Positions 11,238 to 20,983 of a stretch of 64,000 nucleotides of DNA are shown here, piece by piece; positions within the stretch are counted from its first letter, which is position 1; every line of letters starts with the position of its first letter. This stretch comes from Marinomonas balearica (GTDB taxonomy: Bacteria; Pseudomonadota; Gammaproteobacteria; Pseudomonadales; Marinomonadaceae), in the NCBI RefSeq assembly GCF_004362145.1, contig NZ_SNXC01000010.1, forward strand, positions 186,001 through 250,000. Direction: 5' to 3'. A program made the position numbers and the translations under genes. The notes beneath the pieces are model-generated. The model did no database searches, was not told the origin of the DNA, and worked only from the letters and a program-made list of their open reading frames with translations.

Positions 11238-11720
11238 ATGAAAAAGCTAATCCTTTCTGCCGCTCTGGCAACTGCTTCAATCTCTTCTTTCGCTGCTGGT
11301 GGTCACGGCCCTGCTGGTTGTGGTCTGGGTTCTCAAGTATTCACGGATGCTAACGAATGGTATGAGCACGTACTTGCTGCAACAACTAACGGTTCATCTG
11401 GCAACCAAACATTTGGTATGACTTCAGGTACTTTAGGTTGTGAAGATGCAAATGGCCCATTCTCTAGCAGTGTTGCTGTGTTTATTAATGATAACTTAGA
11501 ACCTCTTGCGGTTGATTCTGCAAAAGGCCACGGTGAAACGCTTGCAGCACTAGGTCAATTGATCGGTGTAGAGTCACAAGATCAAGCTGTTTTTGAAGAA
11601 ACAATGCAAACTAACTTCGACTCAATCTTTGCTTCTGCTGATGTAACGTCTGCATCTGCATATGAAGGAATTGTAGAGTTGATGGAAAATTCTCCAGAGC
11701 TTGCTAAATACCTAGGCTAA
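11238..11720 (+). CDS. DUF3015 family exported protein
   Basis: Small exported protein of 160 residues. The first ~25 residues (MKKLILSAALATASISSFAA) are a clear Sec signal peptide, followed by the GCGLGSQVF segment typical of DUF3015. Two cysteines in the mature part (GCGLG and GTLGCED) may form a disulfide. Function unknown. An ATG at 11220 is in frame, but the one used has an AGGGA site upstream and places the signal peptide at the N-terminus. It is followed by a terminator and then the DUF4105 gene. I recall DUF3015 and DUF4105 genes being neighbours in other gammaproteobacteria, which suggests a shared envelope role. Confidence 0.85.
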   Translation: MKKLILSAALATASISSFAAGGHGPAGCGLGSQVFTDANEWYEHVLAATTNGSSGNQTFGMTSGTLGCEDANGPFSSSVAVFINDNLEPLAVDSAKGHGETLAALGQLIGVESQDQAVFEETMQTNFDSIFASADVTSASAYEGIVELMENSPELAKYLG

Positions 11721-11735
11721 TTCTGCCTAAATTTT

Positions 11736-11783
11736 AAAAAGCGCTAAGCAATACGGATAACCTCTGTTTGCTAGCGCTTTTTT
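11736..11783 (+). terminator. Rho-independent terminator after the DUF3015 gene
   Basis: AAAAAGCGCTAAGCA pairs with TGCTAGCGCTTTTTT (one bulged A) around an 18-base loop, ending in a T run. The structure is roughly symmetrical. Confidence 0.8.
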
Positions 11784-11818
11784 ATTGCCCACTCTTCTAC
11801 TTTATCTACATTCTTCTT

Positions 11819-13708
11819 ATGTTAATTCGATTCAAGCTCGCACGTTTTTGTTCATCAATCATTGCTGTATTTTTATCTGCTTTATCTCTTTTGGCCGGTG
11901 CAAATGTTCAGGCAATGAGTTTAGATGCTTTGTCTCAAGATCCACAATGGCTAGATTTACTGCATTATCACCGCATCGGAGTGAATCTTGAATCGGGCAG
12001 TCAAATTGACGATGAGCGATTTTTTTTGTCATCAACTGGCGCTATAGATCCTCTTTCCGAACTACAGCAAACCGTTTTGGCATTGCAACAATCTAAAGCG
12101 GATCAAATTGCTCAGGCACCTGACGTGACGCCTGCGCAATGTCGTTTTCCGGCTCGATTGGCTTGGCTAAAAGATAAATTGCCCAATACACCTTTTGTCG
12201 ACGTTGAGTGTCCAGAGTTTCAACAATGGTTCTCAGATTTGGACGGTGAAAAACTGTATTTGGTCTTTCCTGCCGCGTACCTGAACAGCCCGTCTTCTAT
12301 GTATGGACACACACTGTTTCGTGTCAAAAAACGAGGAAACAACAACCCCTTACTTGATACAGCCGTAAATTTCGCGGCGAATACCGACCCCAATGACAAT
12401 GAATTAGTCTTTACCTATAAAGGGCTAACAGGCGGTTACCCAGGTGTCGCGTCGATCATGCCTTACTACCAAAAAGTGAAGGAATACAGCTTTTTAGAGA
12501 GTCGAGATATTTGGGAATACGAGTTGGATTTATCTCAAGCTGAAATTGATCAGTTTTTGCGTCATATTTGGGAGGTTCAATCGGCTTACTTCGATTATTA
12601 CTTCTTTTCAGAAAATTGCTCATATCAATTGTTAACGTTATTGGATGCCGCTGTAGAAGGCCCTGGGCTTGCAGATTCGTTTTCAGTATGGGCTATTCCT
12701 GTGGATACAGTGCGAGCTTTGGATTCAAAGGGCTGGTTAGCAGGCGCAACGTACAGAGCCTCTGTTATGAATCGCATGAACTTCATGATGGATGAACTAA
12801 CAGCACAGCAAATTGATATAGCGAAGCAATTAGTTGAGAAAGCTCAGATTGAGTTAGATGAGCTGGAGCGTTATGGAGTACATGACCAAACTCGGATATT
12901 AGAAGTCGCCTACGAATACAGTCGTTACTTGTCTGCAAGAAAGAAATCTTCGCTTCCTCATCTGGCTGGCCGTTCGATCAAGCTTTTGTCTTTGAGAAGT
13001 AAAATGGGGACTAAGCCCGTATTTTTTGATACTCCGACACCCAGTAAACGGGATGACGAAGGCCATAAAACACAAAGGCTATCGTTGGGGGGAAGTGTTC
13101 GAGACGAACATTATTTTGGGCGACTTGAATATCGCCCGTCTTACCATGACTTGTTAGATCCTATCGATGGGTATTTGCCGGGTGCAGAGTTGTCAATACT
13201 GGGAGGAGCTTTGCGGATCAATGACGAGGCAGACATTGAGGTCGATTATTTGAATTTTGTAAATATCCTCTCCATGTCTCCCAGAAACGCATTGATGACG
13301 CCAAAATCGTGGAAAGTAAATGCCAGCCTAGTGCGCGATATCAGACAATCGGATGAGCTTGTGTTTAATTTACAAGGTGGTGTGGGGGCAACGTATGCAT
13401 TTGATACGGGGCTGGTAGCATTTTTCTTAAATGCCAGCACGTCGATCGATGATGTATATAAACAGGGTTATCTAGCCGAGGTAGGGCCAGAAGTTCGTTG
13501 GGTTACTCAGGGTGAAATGGCCTCCTTTTACACAGGCTATCAGTTGTGGAGTGACACAAAAAATCTGGGCGATATGACTCATAACATTTCTCTTGGGGTT
13601 GGCCTTAAGGTCAATGATGATGTTCAGATAAGAGGCGAGACTCATTTCACTAAATCTGATCACGATGAGTGGCTGAATGGTCATCTCTCGTTAATGTATT
13701 ACTTTTAG
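11819..13708 (+). CDS. DUF4105 (Lnb-type) exported protein with C-terminal beta-barrel-like half
   Basis: Exported protein of 629 residues. The N-terminal hydrophobic stretch (CSSIIAVFLSALSLLAGANVQA) is a signal peptide. The central part has both DUF4105 hallmarks: NSPSSMYGHTLFRV with the conserved His, and FSENCSYQLLTLLDAA with the conserved Cys. This domain is shared with the Bacteroides lipoprotein N-acyltransferase Lnb and is thought to be papain-like. The last ~200 residues alternate polar and hydrophobic positions and end in YYF, which suggests outer-membrane strands. Gammaproteobacteria already have Lnt, so lipoprotein acylation is not assured. The ATG used follows the terminator of the preceding gene; an earlier TTG lies inside that terminator. 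Confidence 0.8.
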   Translation: MLIRFKLARFCSSIIAVFLSALSLLAGANVQAMSLDALSQDPQWLDLLHYHRIGVNLESGSQIDDERFFLSSTGAIDPLSELQQTVLALQQSKADQIAQAPDVTPAQCRFPARLAWLKDKLPNTPFVDVECPEFQQWFSDLDGEKLYLVFPAAYLNSPSSMYGHTLFRVKKRGNNNPLLDTAVNFAANTDPNDNELVFTYKGLTGGYPGVASIMPYYQKVKEYSFLESRDIWEYELDLSQAEIDQFLRHIWEVQSAYFDYYFFSENCSYQLLTLLDAAVEGPGLADSFSVWAIPVDTVRALDSKGWLAGATYRASVMNRMNFMMDELTAQQIDIAKQLVEKAQIELDELERYGVHDQTRILEVAYEYSRYLSARKKSSLPHLAGRSIKLLSLRSKMGTKPVFFDTPTPSKRDDEGHKTQRLSLGGSVRDEHYFGRLEYRPSYHDLLDPIDGYLPGAELSILGGALRINDEADIEVDYLNFVNILSMSPRNALMTPKSWKVNASLVRDIRQSDELVFNLQGGVGATYAFDTGLVAFFLNASTSIDDVYKQGYLAEVGPEVRWVTQGEMASFYTGYQLWSDTKNLGDMTHNISLGVGLKVNDDVQIRGETHFTKSDHDEWLNGHLSLMYYF

Positions 13709-13749
13709 TTGGACGTCGATTTTTAGTTCCCGTTAAGTGAGCGATACAA

Positions 13750-13794
13750 AAGGTGCTGAAGGAAAATGTAAATTTCCCAGCACCTTATTTTTTT
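13750..13794 (+). terminator. Rho-independent terminator of the DUF4105 gene
   Basis: AAGGTGCTG (13750-13758) pairs with CAGCACCTT (13778-13786), extended by GGAAA/TTTCC, then ATTTTTTTT. Strong stem and T tract. Confidence 0.85.
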
Positions 13795-13844
13795 AACCTC
13801 GACCTATCTTTCCCAGCACCTTATTTTTTTAACCTCGACCTATC
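13773..13844 (+). repeat. Perfect 36-bp tandem duplication of a terminator half
   Basis: Two identical adjacent 36-base copies (13773-13808 and 13809-13844) that begin TTTCCCAGCACC and end GACCTATC. Each copy contains the right arm and T run of the preceding terminator. The left arm exists once. Confidence 0.95.
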
Positions 13845-14110
13845 CTACAGTCTGCACCTCTCCTTATTCCTGAATTCCACGGTCTTTATCTTGCTCTATA
13901 CCTCGCCCATTTTTATCCGTGACAATTTTTGTTAGTTAACAGGCGCTTTTTTGTTATTGAGGAAAGTTGGATCCAAGCTAGTATTTAATAACGATAGATT
14001 ACTGAGTTATTGGCAAGCGTAAGCATGTTCGGCTCATTGCCAAATCATTATTGGGATTTGAATTCATAATCATTAATCCGACTGAGCTGAAATAAAAATT
14101 AGAGGGGCTT

Positions 14111-14863
14111 ATGAAGATACTTGTTGCTGTTAAAAGAGTCATTGATTACAACGTCAAGGTTCGCATAAAAAGTGACCATACGAATGTTGATCTTACCAAT
14201 ACAAAAATGTCTATGAATCCGTTTTGTGAAATTGCGGTTGAAGAAGCGATTCGGTTAAAAGAAAAAGGCGTCGCTTCAGAAATTGTGGTTGCAACGATTG
14301 GCTCGAAAGCGTGTCAGGAAACCCTTCGCACCGCACTGGCATTAGGTGCTGATCGAGCGATACAGGTAGAAGCGGAAGACGCTTTGGATTCGCTATCGGT
14401 TGCTAAGTTATTGGCTAAATTGGCAACTGACGAAAATGCGGATCTAGTGATTATGGGGAAACAAGCAATTGATTCTGATAACAATCAGACAGGGCAAATG
14501 CTTGCTGCACTGTTGGATTATCCTCAAGCGACATTCGCATCTGAGGTTGTTGTCGAAGGCGGTGAGGCAGTTGTTACTCGAGAAGTAGACGGTGGTTTGC
14601 AGACGTTAGCGATTCAACTTCCTGCGGTTATTACAACGGATCTTCGTCTTAATGAACCTCGCTTTGCAAAACTGCCTGACATCATGAAAGCGAAACGGAA
14701 ACCGCTTGATGTGAAGACACCTGAAGAGTTGGGTGTTGAGATTAAATCGAATCTAGAAATTGTATCGGTAACGCCTCCTCCAGAGCGCAGTGGTGGTGTC
14801 AAAGTCACCTCGGTTTCAGAGCTGGTTGAGAAACTTAAAAACGAAGCAAAGGTGATCTCATGA
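14111..14863 (+). CDS. etfB: Electron transfer flavoprotein beta subunit
   Basis: AMP-binding subunit of the heterodimeric ETF, which takes electrons from acyl-CoA dehydrogenases to the membrane quinone pool through ETF-QO. Length 250 aa is typical. It begins [18 protein letters not shown]. The ETF-beta signature falls around residues 160-200 ([19 protein letters not shown], then DLRLNEPRF), and the AMP-loop segment [16 protein letters not shown] is intact. GAGGGG lies just before the ATG. It overlaps etfA by four bases (ATGA), so the subunits are made together. Placed directly upstream of fadBA. Confidence 0.96.
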   Translation: MKILVAVKRVIDYNVKVRIKSDHTNVDLTNTKMSMNPFCEIAVEEAIRLKEKGVASEIVVATIGSKACQETLRTALALGADRAIQVEAEDALDSLSVAKLLAKLATDENADLVIMGKQAIDSDNNQTGQMLAALLDYPQATFASEVVVEGGEAVVTREVDGGLQTLAIQLPAVITTDLRLNEPRFAKLPDIMKAKRKPLDVKTPEELGVEIKSNLEIVSVTPPPERSGGVKVTSVSELVEKLKNEAKVIS

Positions 14864-15789
14864 GCGTTTTAGTCATTTCAGAACACGATAATTCGACTCT
14901 TAAACCAGCGACGTTGAATACGATCACGGCTGCGATAGAAGTAGGTGGTGATGTCCATGTCTTAGTTGCAGGTAAGGGCAGCCAATCTGTCGTCAGTCAG
15001 GTTTCAACCATTGTCGGTGTTTCCAAGGTATTCGTAGCTGACAATGCGGTATATGAGCATCAGTTAGCGGAAAATATTTCTAAATTAGTCGTTGAGTTAG
15101 CGTCTGATTATTCTCACATTATGACGCCTGCAACAACGACAGGGAAAAACCTCTTACCTCGTGTCGCAGCGTTGCTAGATGTTGCTCAAATCTCCGATAT
15201 TATCCAAGTTGAAAGCTCAGATACATTTGTTCGCCCAGTGTATGCAGGAAATGCTATAGCAACGGTAAAATCTACCGACGTGACTAAAGTCATTACTGTG
15301 CGCTCAACAGGGTTCGATGCCGCTGTACCAGAAGGTGGCAATGCGAACCAGGTTACGGTCGAGCAAGTGATTGAATCAAACAAATGCAGATTTGTTTCAG
15401 ACCAATTGGTTGAATCGGATCGACCAGAGTTAACGGCCGCAAGTGTCATCGTATCAGGTGGCCGAGGTATGGGCAGCGGCGACAATTTTAAATTACTCGA
15501 AGGCGTTGCAGACAAATTAGGCGCCGCGATCGGAGCATCACGAGCCGCGGTTGATGCGGGTTTTGTCCCTAATGATATGCAAGTGGGTCAAACTGGTAAA
15601 ACAGTGGCTCCAGATTTGTATGTTGCAGTGGGCATTTCGGGCGCGATTCAACACCTTGCTGGTATGAAAGATTCCAAAGTGATCGTAGCAATTAATAAAG
15701 ATGAAGACGCTCCTATTTTCCAAATTGCAGATTATGGATTGGTTGCCGATCTGTTTGAAGCCGTCCCAGAACTTGAAAGCAGTTTATAA
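14860..15789 (+). CDS. etfA: Electron transfer flavoprotein alpha subunit
   Basis: FAD-carrying partner of EtfB. The 309-residue protein has the N-terminal Rossmann-like half and the C-terminal FAD domain. The diagnostic C-terminal segments are [58 protein letters not shown] and [17 protein letters not shown]; all FAD-contact motifs are present. ATGA overlap with etfB shows translational coupling. About 105 bases separate it from fadB, so a single etfBA-fadBA transcript is plausible. No ETF-quinone oxidoreductase is in the window. Confidence 0.97.
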   Translation: MSVLVISEHDNSTLKPATLNTITAAIEVGGDVHVLVAGKGSQSVVSQVSTIVGVSKVFVADNAVYEHQLAENISKLVVELASDYSHIMTPATTTGKNLLPRVAALLDVAQISDIIQVESSDTFVRPVYAGNAIATVKSTDVTKVITVRSTGFDAAVPEGGNANQVTVEQVIESNKCRFVSDQLVESDRPELTAASVIVSGGRGMGSGDNFKLLEGVADKLGAAIGASRAAVDAGFVPNDMQVGQTGKTVAPDLYVAVGISGAIQHLAGMKDSKVIVAINKDEDAPIFQIADYGLVADLFEAVPELESSL

Positions 15790-15894
15790 ATTCGCGTTAT
15801 TCGTATGTGCCATGACGTAAGCGGTGCTTTGAGCATCGCTTACTCGCTTACTCATCAATAATAAGAAGTAAAATAAGAATAAATGGAGACCAAC

Positions 15895-18045
15895 ATGATC
15901 TATGAAGGACAAGCTCTCAAGGTAACAAAAGAGGCTGATGGTGTCGCGATGTTAACCTTAGACCTTGCTGGAGATTCGGTAAATAAGTTCAATACGCTCA
16001 CGCTTAAAGAGCTTGCGGAAGCGGTTGAGCTACTCAAACTTGAATCGGATGTTAAAGGCCTAATTATTGGTAGTGCGAAAGATGTGTTTGTTGTCGGTGC
16101 TGACATTTCTGAATTTTTGACATGGTTCAAGCTTTCTGATGAAGCGTTGGCGGATAAACTGCGTGAAGTGCACTCAGTATTTTCTGATATTTCTAACCTG
16201 CCATTTCCAACGGTCGCCGCCATCAATGGTATTGCCTTAGGCGGTGGTATGGAGCTTTGTTTAGCGTGTGATTATCGCGTGATGGCTGAGAAAGCGAAAA
16301 TTGGATTGCCGGAGACACAATTGGGAATCTACCCAGGGTGGGGCGGAACGGTGCGCTTACCAAGAATCATTGGTGTTGATAACGCCTGTGAGTGGATTTG
16401 CGGCGGTGCTCAAAAGCGCAGTGCAGACGCGTTAAAAGACGGCGCGGTTGACGCAGTTGTGCCGCTAGAGAAGGTTTTACAGTCAGCAAGGCACCTTCTT
16501 CAGCAAGTAATAGATGGAAAGCTCGATGTTATGGCGCGTCGCGAGGAGCTGCGGGCTCCAATGCATTTCTCTCCTATTGAAAAAATGATGGTGTTTGAAT
16601 CGGTTCGAGGTGTGGTGGGGGCCAAAGCGGGTAAACATTACCCTGCGCCAATGGCGGCCATCAAAGCGATGGAAAAGAATGTCAGCCAGTCGATTGAAAA
16701 AGCCTGCGAAACAGAGATAAAAGGCTTTATAAAAGTAGCGAAAACGGACGTTGCCCGATCGCTTGTTAATCTGTTTCTTAATGATCAATACATTAAAAAG
16801 TTGTCTGGGACGTTATCTAAATCGGCTGAGCCTGTTAAACAAGCCGCAGTACTGGGCGCGGGTATCATGGGAGGCGGTGTTGCTTATCAATCTGCCTCAA
16901 AAGGCACACCGATTTTAATGAAGGACATAAGGCCTGAAGCTCTAGACTTGGGGCTTTCTGAAGCCAGTAAACTGTTCGGAAAACAGGTCGAGCGCGGTCG
17001 ATTGACGGCCGAAAAAGCCATGCAAGGGCTCAACAGTATTGTGCCTGCGTTGAGCTATGGTGAATTTAAAAGCGTTGATTTGGTTGTCGAAGCCGTCGTT
17101 GAGAATGTTAACGTTAAGAAATCCGTATTAGCCGAAACAGAAGATCATATTCGTGATGATGCAATACTGGCATCAAATACTTCAACCATTTCCATTACGG
17201 AACTCTCGAAAGCACTTAAACGACCTGAAAATTTCTGCGGTATGCACTTTTTTAATCCAGTCCATCGTATGCCATTGGTCGAAGTGATTCGAGGAGAAAA
17301 ATCCAGCGATAAAGCGGTCGCGCAAACCGTTGCGTACGCTCAAGCGATGGGTAAGACACCAATAGTAGTGAACGATTGTCCGGGCTTTTTGGTAAACCGT
17401 GTTTTGTTCCCTTACTTCGCTGGTTTTTCATTAATGATGAAGGAAGGCGCTGATTTCCAACAAATTGATAAGGTGATGGAACGATTTGGATGGCCGATGG
17501 GTCCCGCTTATCTTATTGATGTCGTCGGCACGGATACAGCGTTTCACGCTGATCGAGTTATGGCTGAAGGCTTTCCCGATCGGATGACACACGAAGGCAA
17601 AAATGCCGTTGATAAATTGTACGAGTTGGAGCGATTTGGTCAGAAGAATGGAAAAGGATTCTATCGATATGAACAGGATCGCAAGGGTAAACCGAAGAAG
17701 ATATACGATGAAGAAGTAAGTGCTTTGCTTGCAGAAACGGTCGATTCTCACAATGAACAAAGTGATGATGAAATCGTTGCAAGGATGATGATTCCGTTAT
17801 GCATTGAAACCGTCAGATGTGTGGAAGAGGGGATTGTTGGCTCTCCCGCAGAAGCGGATATGGGCCTTATCTATGGTATTGGTTTTCCTCCATATCTAGG
17901 TGGCGCGTTACATTATCTTGACCAAATGGGGCTGAAAGCGTTCTGTGAATTAGCCGATCAGTTTAGCCACTTAGGCAAATTGTATGAGCCAACCGCACGT
18001 ATGCGAGACATGGCGAAAAACAATGAAACCTATTTTAAAGCATAA
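15895..18045 (+). CDS. fadB: Fatty acid oxidation complex alpha subunit FadB
   Basis: Multifunctional protein that hydrates enoyl-CoA, oxidises 3-hydroxyacyl-CoA with NAD and isomerises or epimerises unusual intermediates. The 716-residue length matches pseudomonad FadB. The N-terminal crotonase domain has [15 protein letters not shown] and [20 protein letters not shown] with both catalytic glutamates. The dehydrogenase domain starts at about residue 315 with the NAD loop LGAGIMGGG. The catalytic His is in [16 protein letters not shown]. The ATG chosen follows TGGAG by six bases; an ATG four codons earlier overlaps the ribosome site. It forms an operon with fadA, 27 bases downstream. Confidence 0.97.
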   Translation: MIYEGQALKVTKEADGVAMLTLDLAGDSVNKFNTLTLKELAEAVELLKLESDVKGLIIGSAKDVFVVGADISEFLTWFKLSDEALADKLREVHSVFSDISNLPFPTVAAINGIALGGGMELCLACDYRVMAEKAKIGLPETQLGIYPGWGGTVRLPRIIGVDNACEWICGGAQKRSADALKDGAVDAVVPLEKVLQSARHLLQQVIDGKLDVMARREELRAPMHFSPIEKMMVFESVRGVVGAKAGKHYPAPMAAIKAMEKNVSQSIEKACETEIKGFIKVAKTDVARSLVNLFLNDQYIKKLSGTLSKSAEPVKQAAVLGAGIMGGGVAYQSASKGTPILMKDIRPEALDLGLSEASKLFGKQVERGRLTAEKAMQGLNSIVPALSYGEFKSVDLVVEAVVENVNVKKSVLAETEDHIRDDAILASNTSTISITELSKALKRPENFCGMHFFNPVHRMPLVEVIRGEKSSDKAVAQTVAYAQAMGKTPIVVNDCPGFLVNRVLFPYFAGFSLMMKEGADFQQIDKVMERFGWPMGPAYLIDVVGTDTAFHADRVMAEGFPDRMTHEGKNAVDKLYELERFGQKNGKGFYRYEQDRKGKPKKIYDEEVSALLAETVDSHNEQSDDEIVARMMIPLCIETVRCVEEGIVGSPAEADMGLIYGIGFPPYLGGALHYLDQMGLKAFCELADQFSHLGKLYEPTARMRDMAKNNETYFKA

Positions 18046-19251
<1,206 letters not shown>

Positions 19252-19288
19252 TGCTGTTGAAATAAAGACCTTCAGAAAATGAACACAA

Positions 19289-19345
19289 AAAATAGAGTGA
19301 ACAAGGCTCAGATACTGCGCTTTGTTCGCTCTATTTTCGTTTTAA
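19289..19345 (+). terminator. Rho-independent terminator of fadA
   Basis: AAAATAGAGTGAACAA (19289-19304) pairs, with one G-T, with TTGTTCGCTCTATTTT (19322-19337), followed by CGTTTTAAG. A 16-bp stem closes the fad operon. Confidence 0.85.
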
Positions 19346-19364
19346 GCATAAAAAAACACGGGAT

Positions 19365-19386
19365 GACAGGCTAGTGACAGGTTAGT
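19365..19386 (+). promoter_or_regulatory. Tandem 11-bp direct repeat, candidate TctD operator
   Basis: GACAGGCTAGT immediately followed by GACAGGTTAGT (10 of 11 identical), about 80-100 bases before tctC. OmpR/PhoB-family regulators bind tandem repeats with an 11-bp period, and TctD, encoded downstream, is of that family. Confidence 0.55.
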
Positions 19387-19468
19387 GAGATAGCTTTTAG
19401 CATGAATGTAATCATATATGGGCATTCAAAGATTACTCATAAAACAACAATAAAAGCAGGAGAAAACC

Positions 19469-20461
19469 ATGTTTAAAGTCACGTCTCTGAAATCTGTCAT
19501 TGTATCTAGTTCAATCGCCTTAGCGGTTGCAAGTCAAGCCTATGCTTATGAACCCGCTCGTAGTGCCGAATGTATTGCTCCAGCAAACCCAGGTGGTGGT
19601 TGGGATTTTACATGCCGTAGCGTTGGTAAAGCGCTAAAGGATCTTGATTACATCAAGGGCAATGTTCAAACAGTGAATATGCCAGGTGCTGGTGGCGGAG
19701 TGGCGTTTGCTCATACTGTTAGCAAACGTAAAAAAGACGATGCATTAATTGTAGCTGCAAGTACGGCGACGACCACACGTCTTGCACAGAAACAATTCCC
19801 CGGGATGAACTCTGATCAAGTTAAATGGGTGGGAACACTCGGAGCAGACTACGGCGTTATCGCGGTAGGTAAGGATTCAAAATACACTTCACTTACTCAG
19901 GTTATGGACGCGCTAAAAAGCAATCCAGGAGCGGTTAAATTTGCTGGAGGCAGCGCAACAGGTGGTTGGGATCATCTAAAAGTTCTGATTACTGCAAAAG
20001 AAGCGCAAGTCGATAATCTACCTAAAATTCGTTACCTTGCTTTCAGTGGAGGTTCTGAAGCCCTCGTTCAAGTGGTGGGTGGCCATGTAGACGCATTCAC
20101 AGGAGACATTTCTGAAGTCAAAGGCTTCTTAGAGTCTGGTGATTTACGTGTACTTGCTGTTTTGTCTGAAGAGCGCCTTCCTGAACCATTAAATGCCATT
20201 CCGACTGCGCTAGAGCAAGGTATTAGTTCAGTTGCGCCTAACTGGCGTGGATTCTACGTTCCAGGTAATGCAAGCGATGAGTCTTACGATTGGTGGGTGA
20301 ACTCTATTGATGAGCTTTACGAAACGCCAGAATGGAAAGACATTATGGCTAAAAACGGATTGATGCCGTTCCACAAATCAGGCGAAGAATTCACTCAGTT
20401 TGTAAAAAATCAAACCCTTGAAATCTATACACTTTCTAAAGATATTGGCTTAATTCGATAA
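19469..20461 (+). CDS. tctC: Tripartite tricarboxylate transporter, periplasmic binding protein
   Basis: Periplasmic receptor of a TTT-family transporter. The 330-residue protein has a signal peptide of about 26 residues (SSIALAVASQAYA), then the TctC fold with its hallmark NPGGGWDFTCRSVGKAL and MPGAGGGVAFAH loops that grip the carboxylate. SGGSEALVQVVGGHVDA is the second-lobe signature. The substrate (citrate, other tricarboxylate, dicarboxylate or aromatic acid) cannot be read from the sequence. It heads a tctCBA operon, with hairpins between tctC and tctB that probably allow excess receptor over membrane subunits. AGGAGA precedes the ATG. Confidence 0.93.
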   Translation: MFKVTSLKSVIVSSSIALAVASQAYAYEPARSAECIAPANPGGGWDFTCRSVGKALKDLDYIKGNVQTVNMPGAGGGVAFAHTVSKRKKDDALIVAASTATTTRLAQKQFPGMNSDQVKWVGTLGADYGVIAVGKDSKYTSLTQVMDALKSNPGAVKFAGGSATGGWDHLKVLITAKEAQVDNLPKIRYLAFSGGSEALVQVVGGHVDAFTGDISEVKGFLESGDLRVLAVLSEERLPEPLNAIPTALEQGISSVAPNWRGFYVPGNASDESYDWWVNSIDELYETPEWKDIMAKNGLMPFHKSGEEFTQFVKNQTLEIYTLSKDIGLIR

Positions 20462-20474
20462 GCAAATACTTTTA

Positions 20475-20510
20475 CCTCTCTAAGCAGGGAAGAGGCTTTT
20501 TTCCCTGCTT
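20475..20510 (+). terminator. Two mutually exclusive hairpins (attenuator) between tctC and tctB
   Basis: Stem A, CCTCT (20475-20479) with AGAGG (20491-20495), is followed by CTTTTTT, like a weak terminator. Stem B, AAGCAGGGA (20482-20490) with TCCCTGCTT (20502-20510), is nine perfect pairs and absorbs the T run of A. They cannot form together. Likely function: partial termination or 3'-end protection giving more tctC than tctBA. Confidence 0.55.
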
Positions 20511-20539
20511 GTCTTGAAAAATCACTTTGGAGCAGAAAC

Positions 20540-20980
20540 ATGCGTATAAATGATCGTGTGTTTGGCATGCTGATGCTAATTCTTGCGGTGACCTACGGTT
20601 ATCAAGCAACTCTTTTTCCGGTGCCATTTGGCGGACAAGAATCCGTAGGGCCTGAAACTTTTCCAATAATGCTGTCTGTTTTATTAGGAATTGGATCATT
20701 GTATATGATGATCAAACCCGATGAAGATACTAAGTGGCCACCCCTAACCATGCTATTAGAGCTTGTCTTAGTGTGCGGCGTTTTGGTCGCTTTTGCGTGG
20801 TCTATTGAGTATGTCGGTTTTATCATTTCAGCCGCGTTTACCGTCGCCTTTCTTAGCTGGCGAATGGGCGCAACAATCGCAAAATCCTCCATTACAGGCG
20901 CAGTGACGTCTTTGGTTATATTTGTGTTGTTTAATAAAGTACTTGAGCTAGCGCTGCCTTCGGGCATCTTGGGGTTTTAA
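20540..20980 (+). CDS. tctB: Tripartite tricarboxylate transporter, small membrane subunit
   Basis: Small integral membrane protein of 146 residues with about four predicted helices. The first runs MLMLILAVTYGYQATLF, and later ones are ELVLVCGVLVAFAWS, VGFIISAAFTVAFLSW and SLVIFVLFNKVLELALP. The GPETFP motif after helix 1 is typical of TctB. TTTGGAGC lies before the ATG. It is separated by three bases from tctA, so both membrane subunits are co-translated. Confidence 0.92.
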   Translation: MRINDRVFGMLMLILAVTYGYQATLFPVPFGGQESVGPETFPIMLSVLLGIGSLYMMIKPDEDTKWPPLTMLLELVLVCGVLVAFAWSIEYVGFIISAAFTVAFLSWRMGATIAKSSITGAVTSLVIFVLFNKVLELALPSGILGF

Positions 20981-20983
20981 GTC

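Larger units (their letters stand above)
13709..14110 (+). other. Intergenic region between DUF4105 gene and etfB
   Basis: Contains the DUF4105 terminator and a 36-bp tandem repeat (separate entries), then about 260 bases that must hold the etfB promoter. An inverted repeat TTGGCAA (14010-14016) / TTGCCAA (14037-14043) lies 70-100 bases before etfB and could be an operator. No FadR or PsrA consensus is obvious. Confidence 0.5.

Noticed and set aside
13753..13935. 60-codon plus-strand frame with an internal repeated peptide
   Set aside because: It is the translation of the 36-bp tandem repeat next to a terminator; no ribosome site and no protein-like composition.
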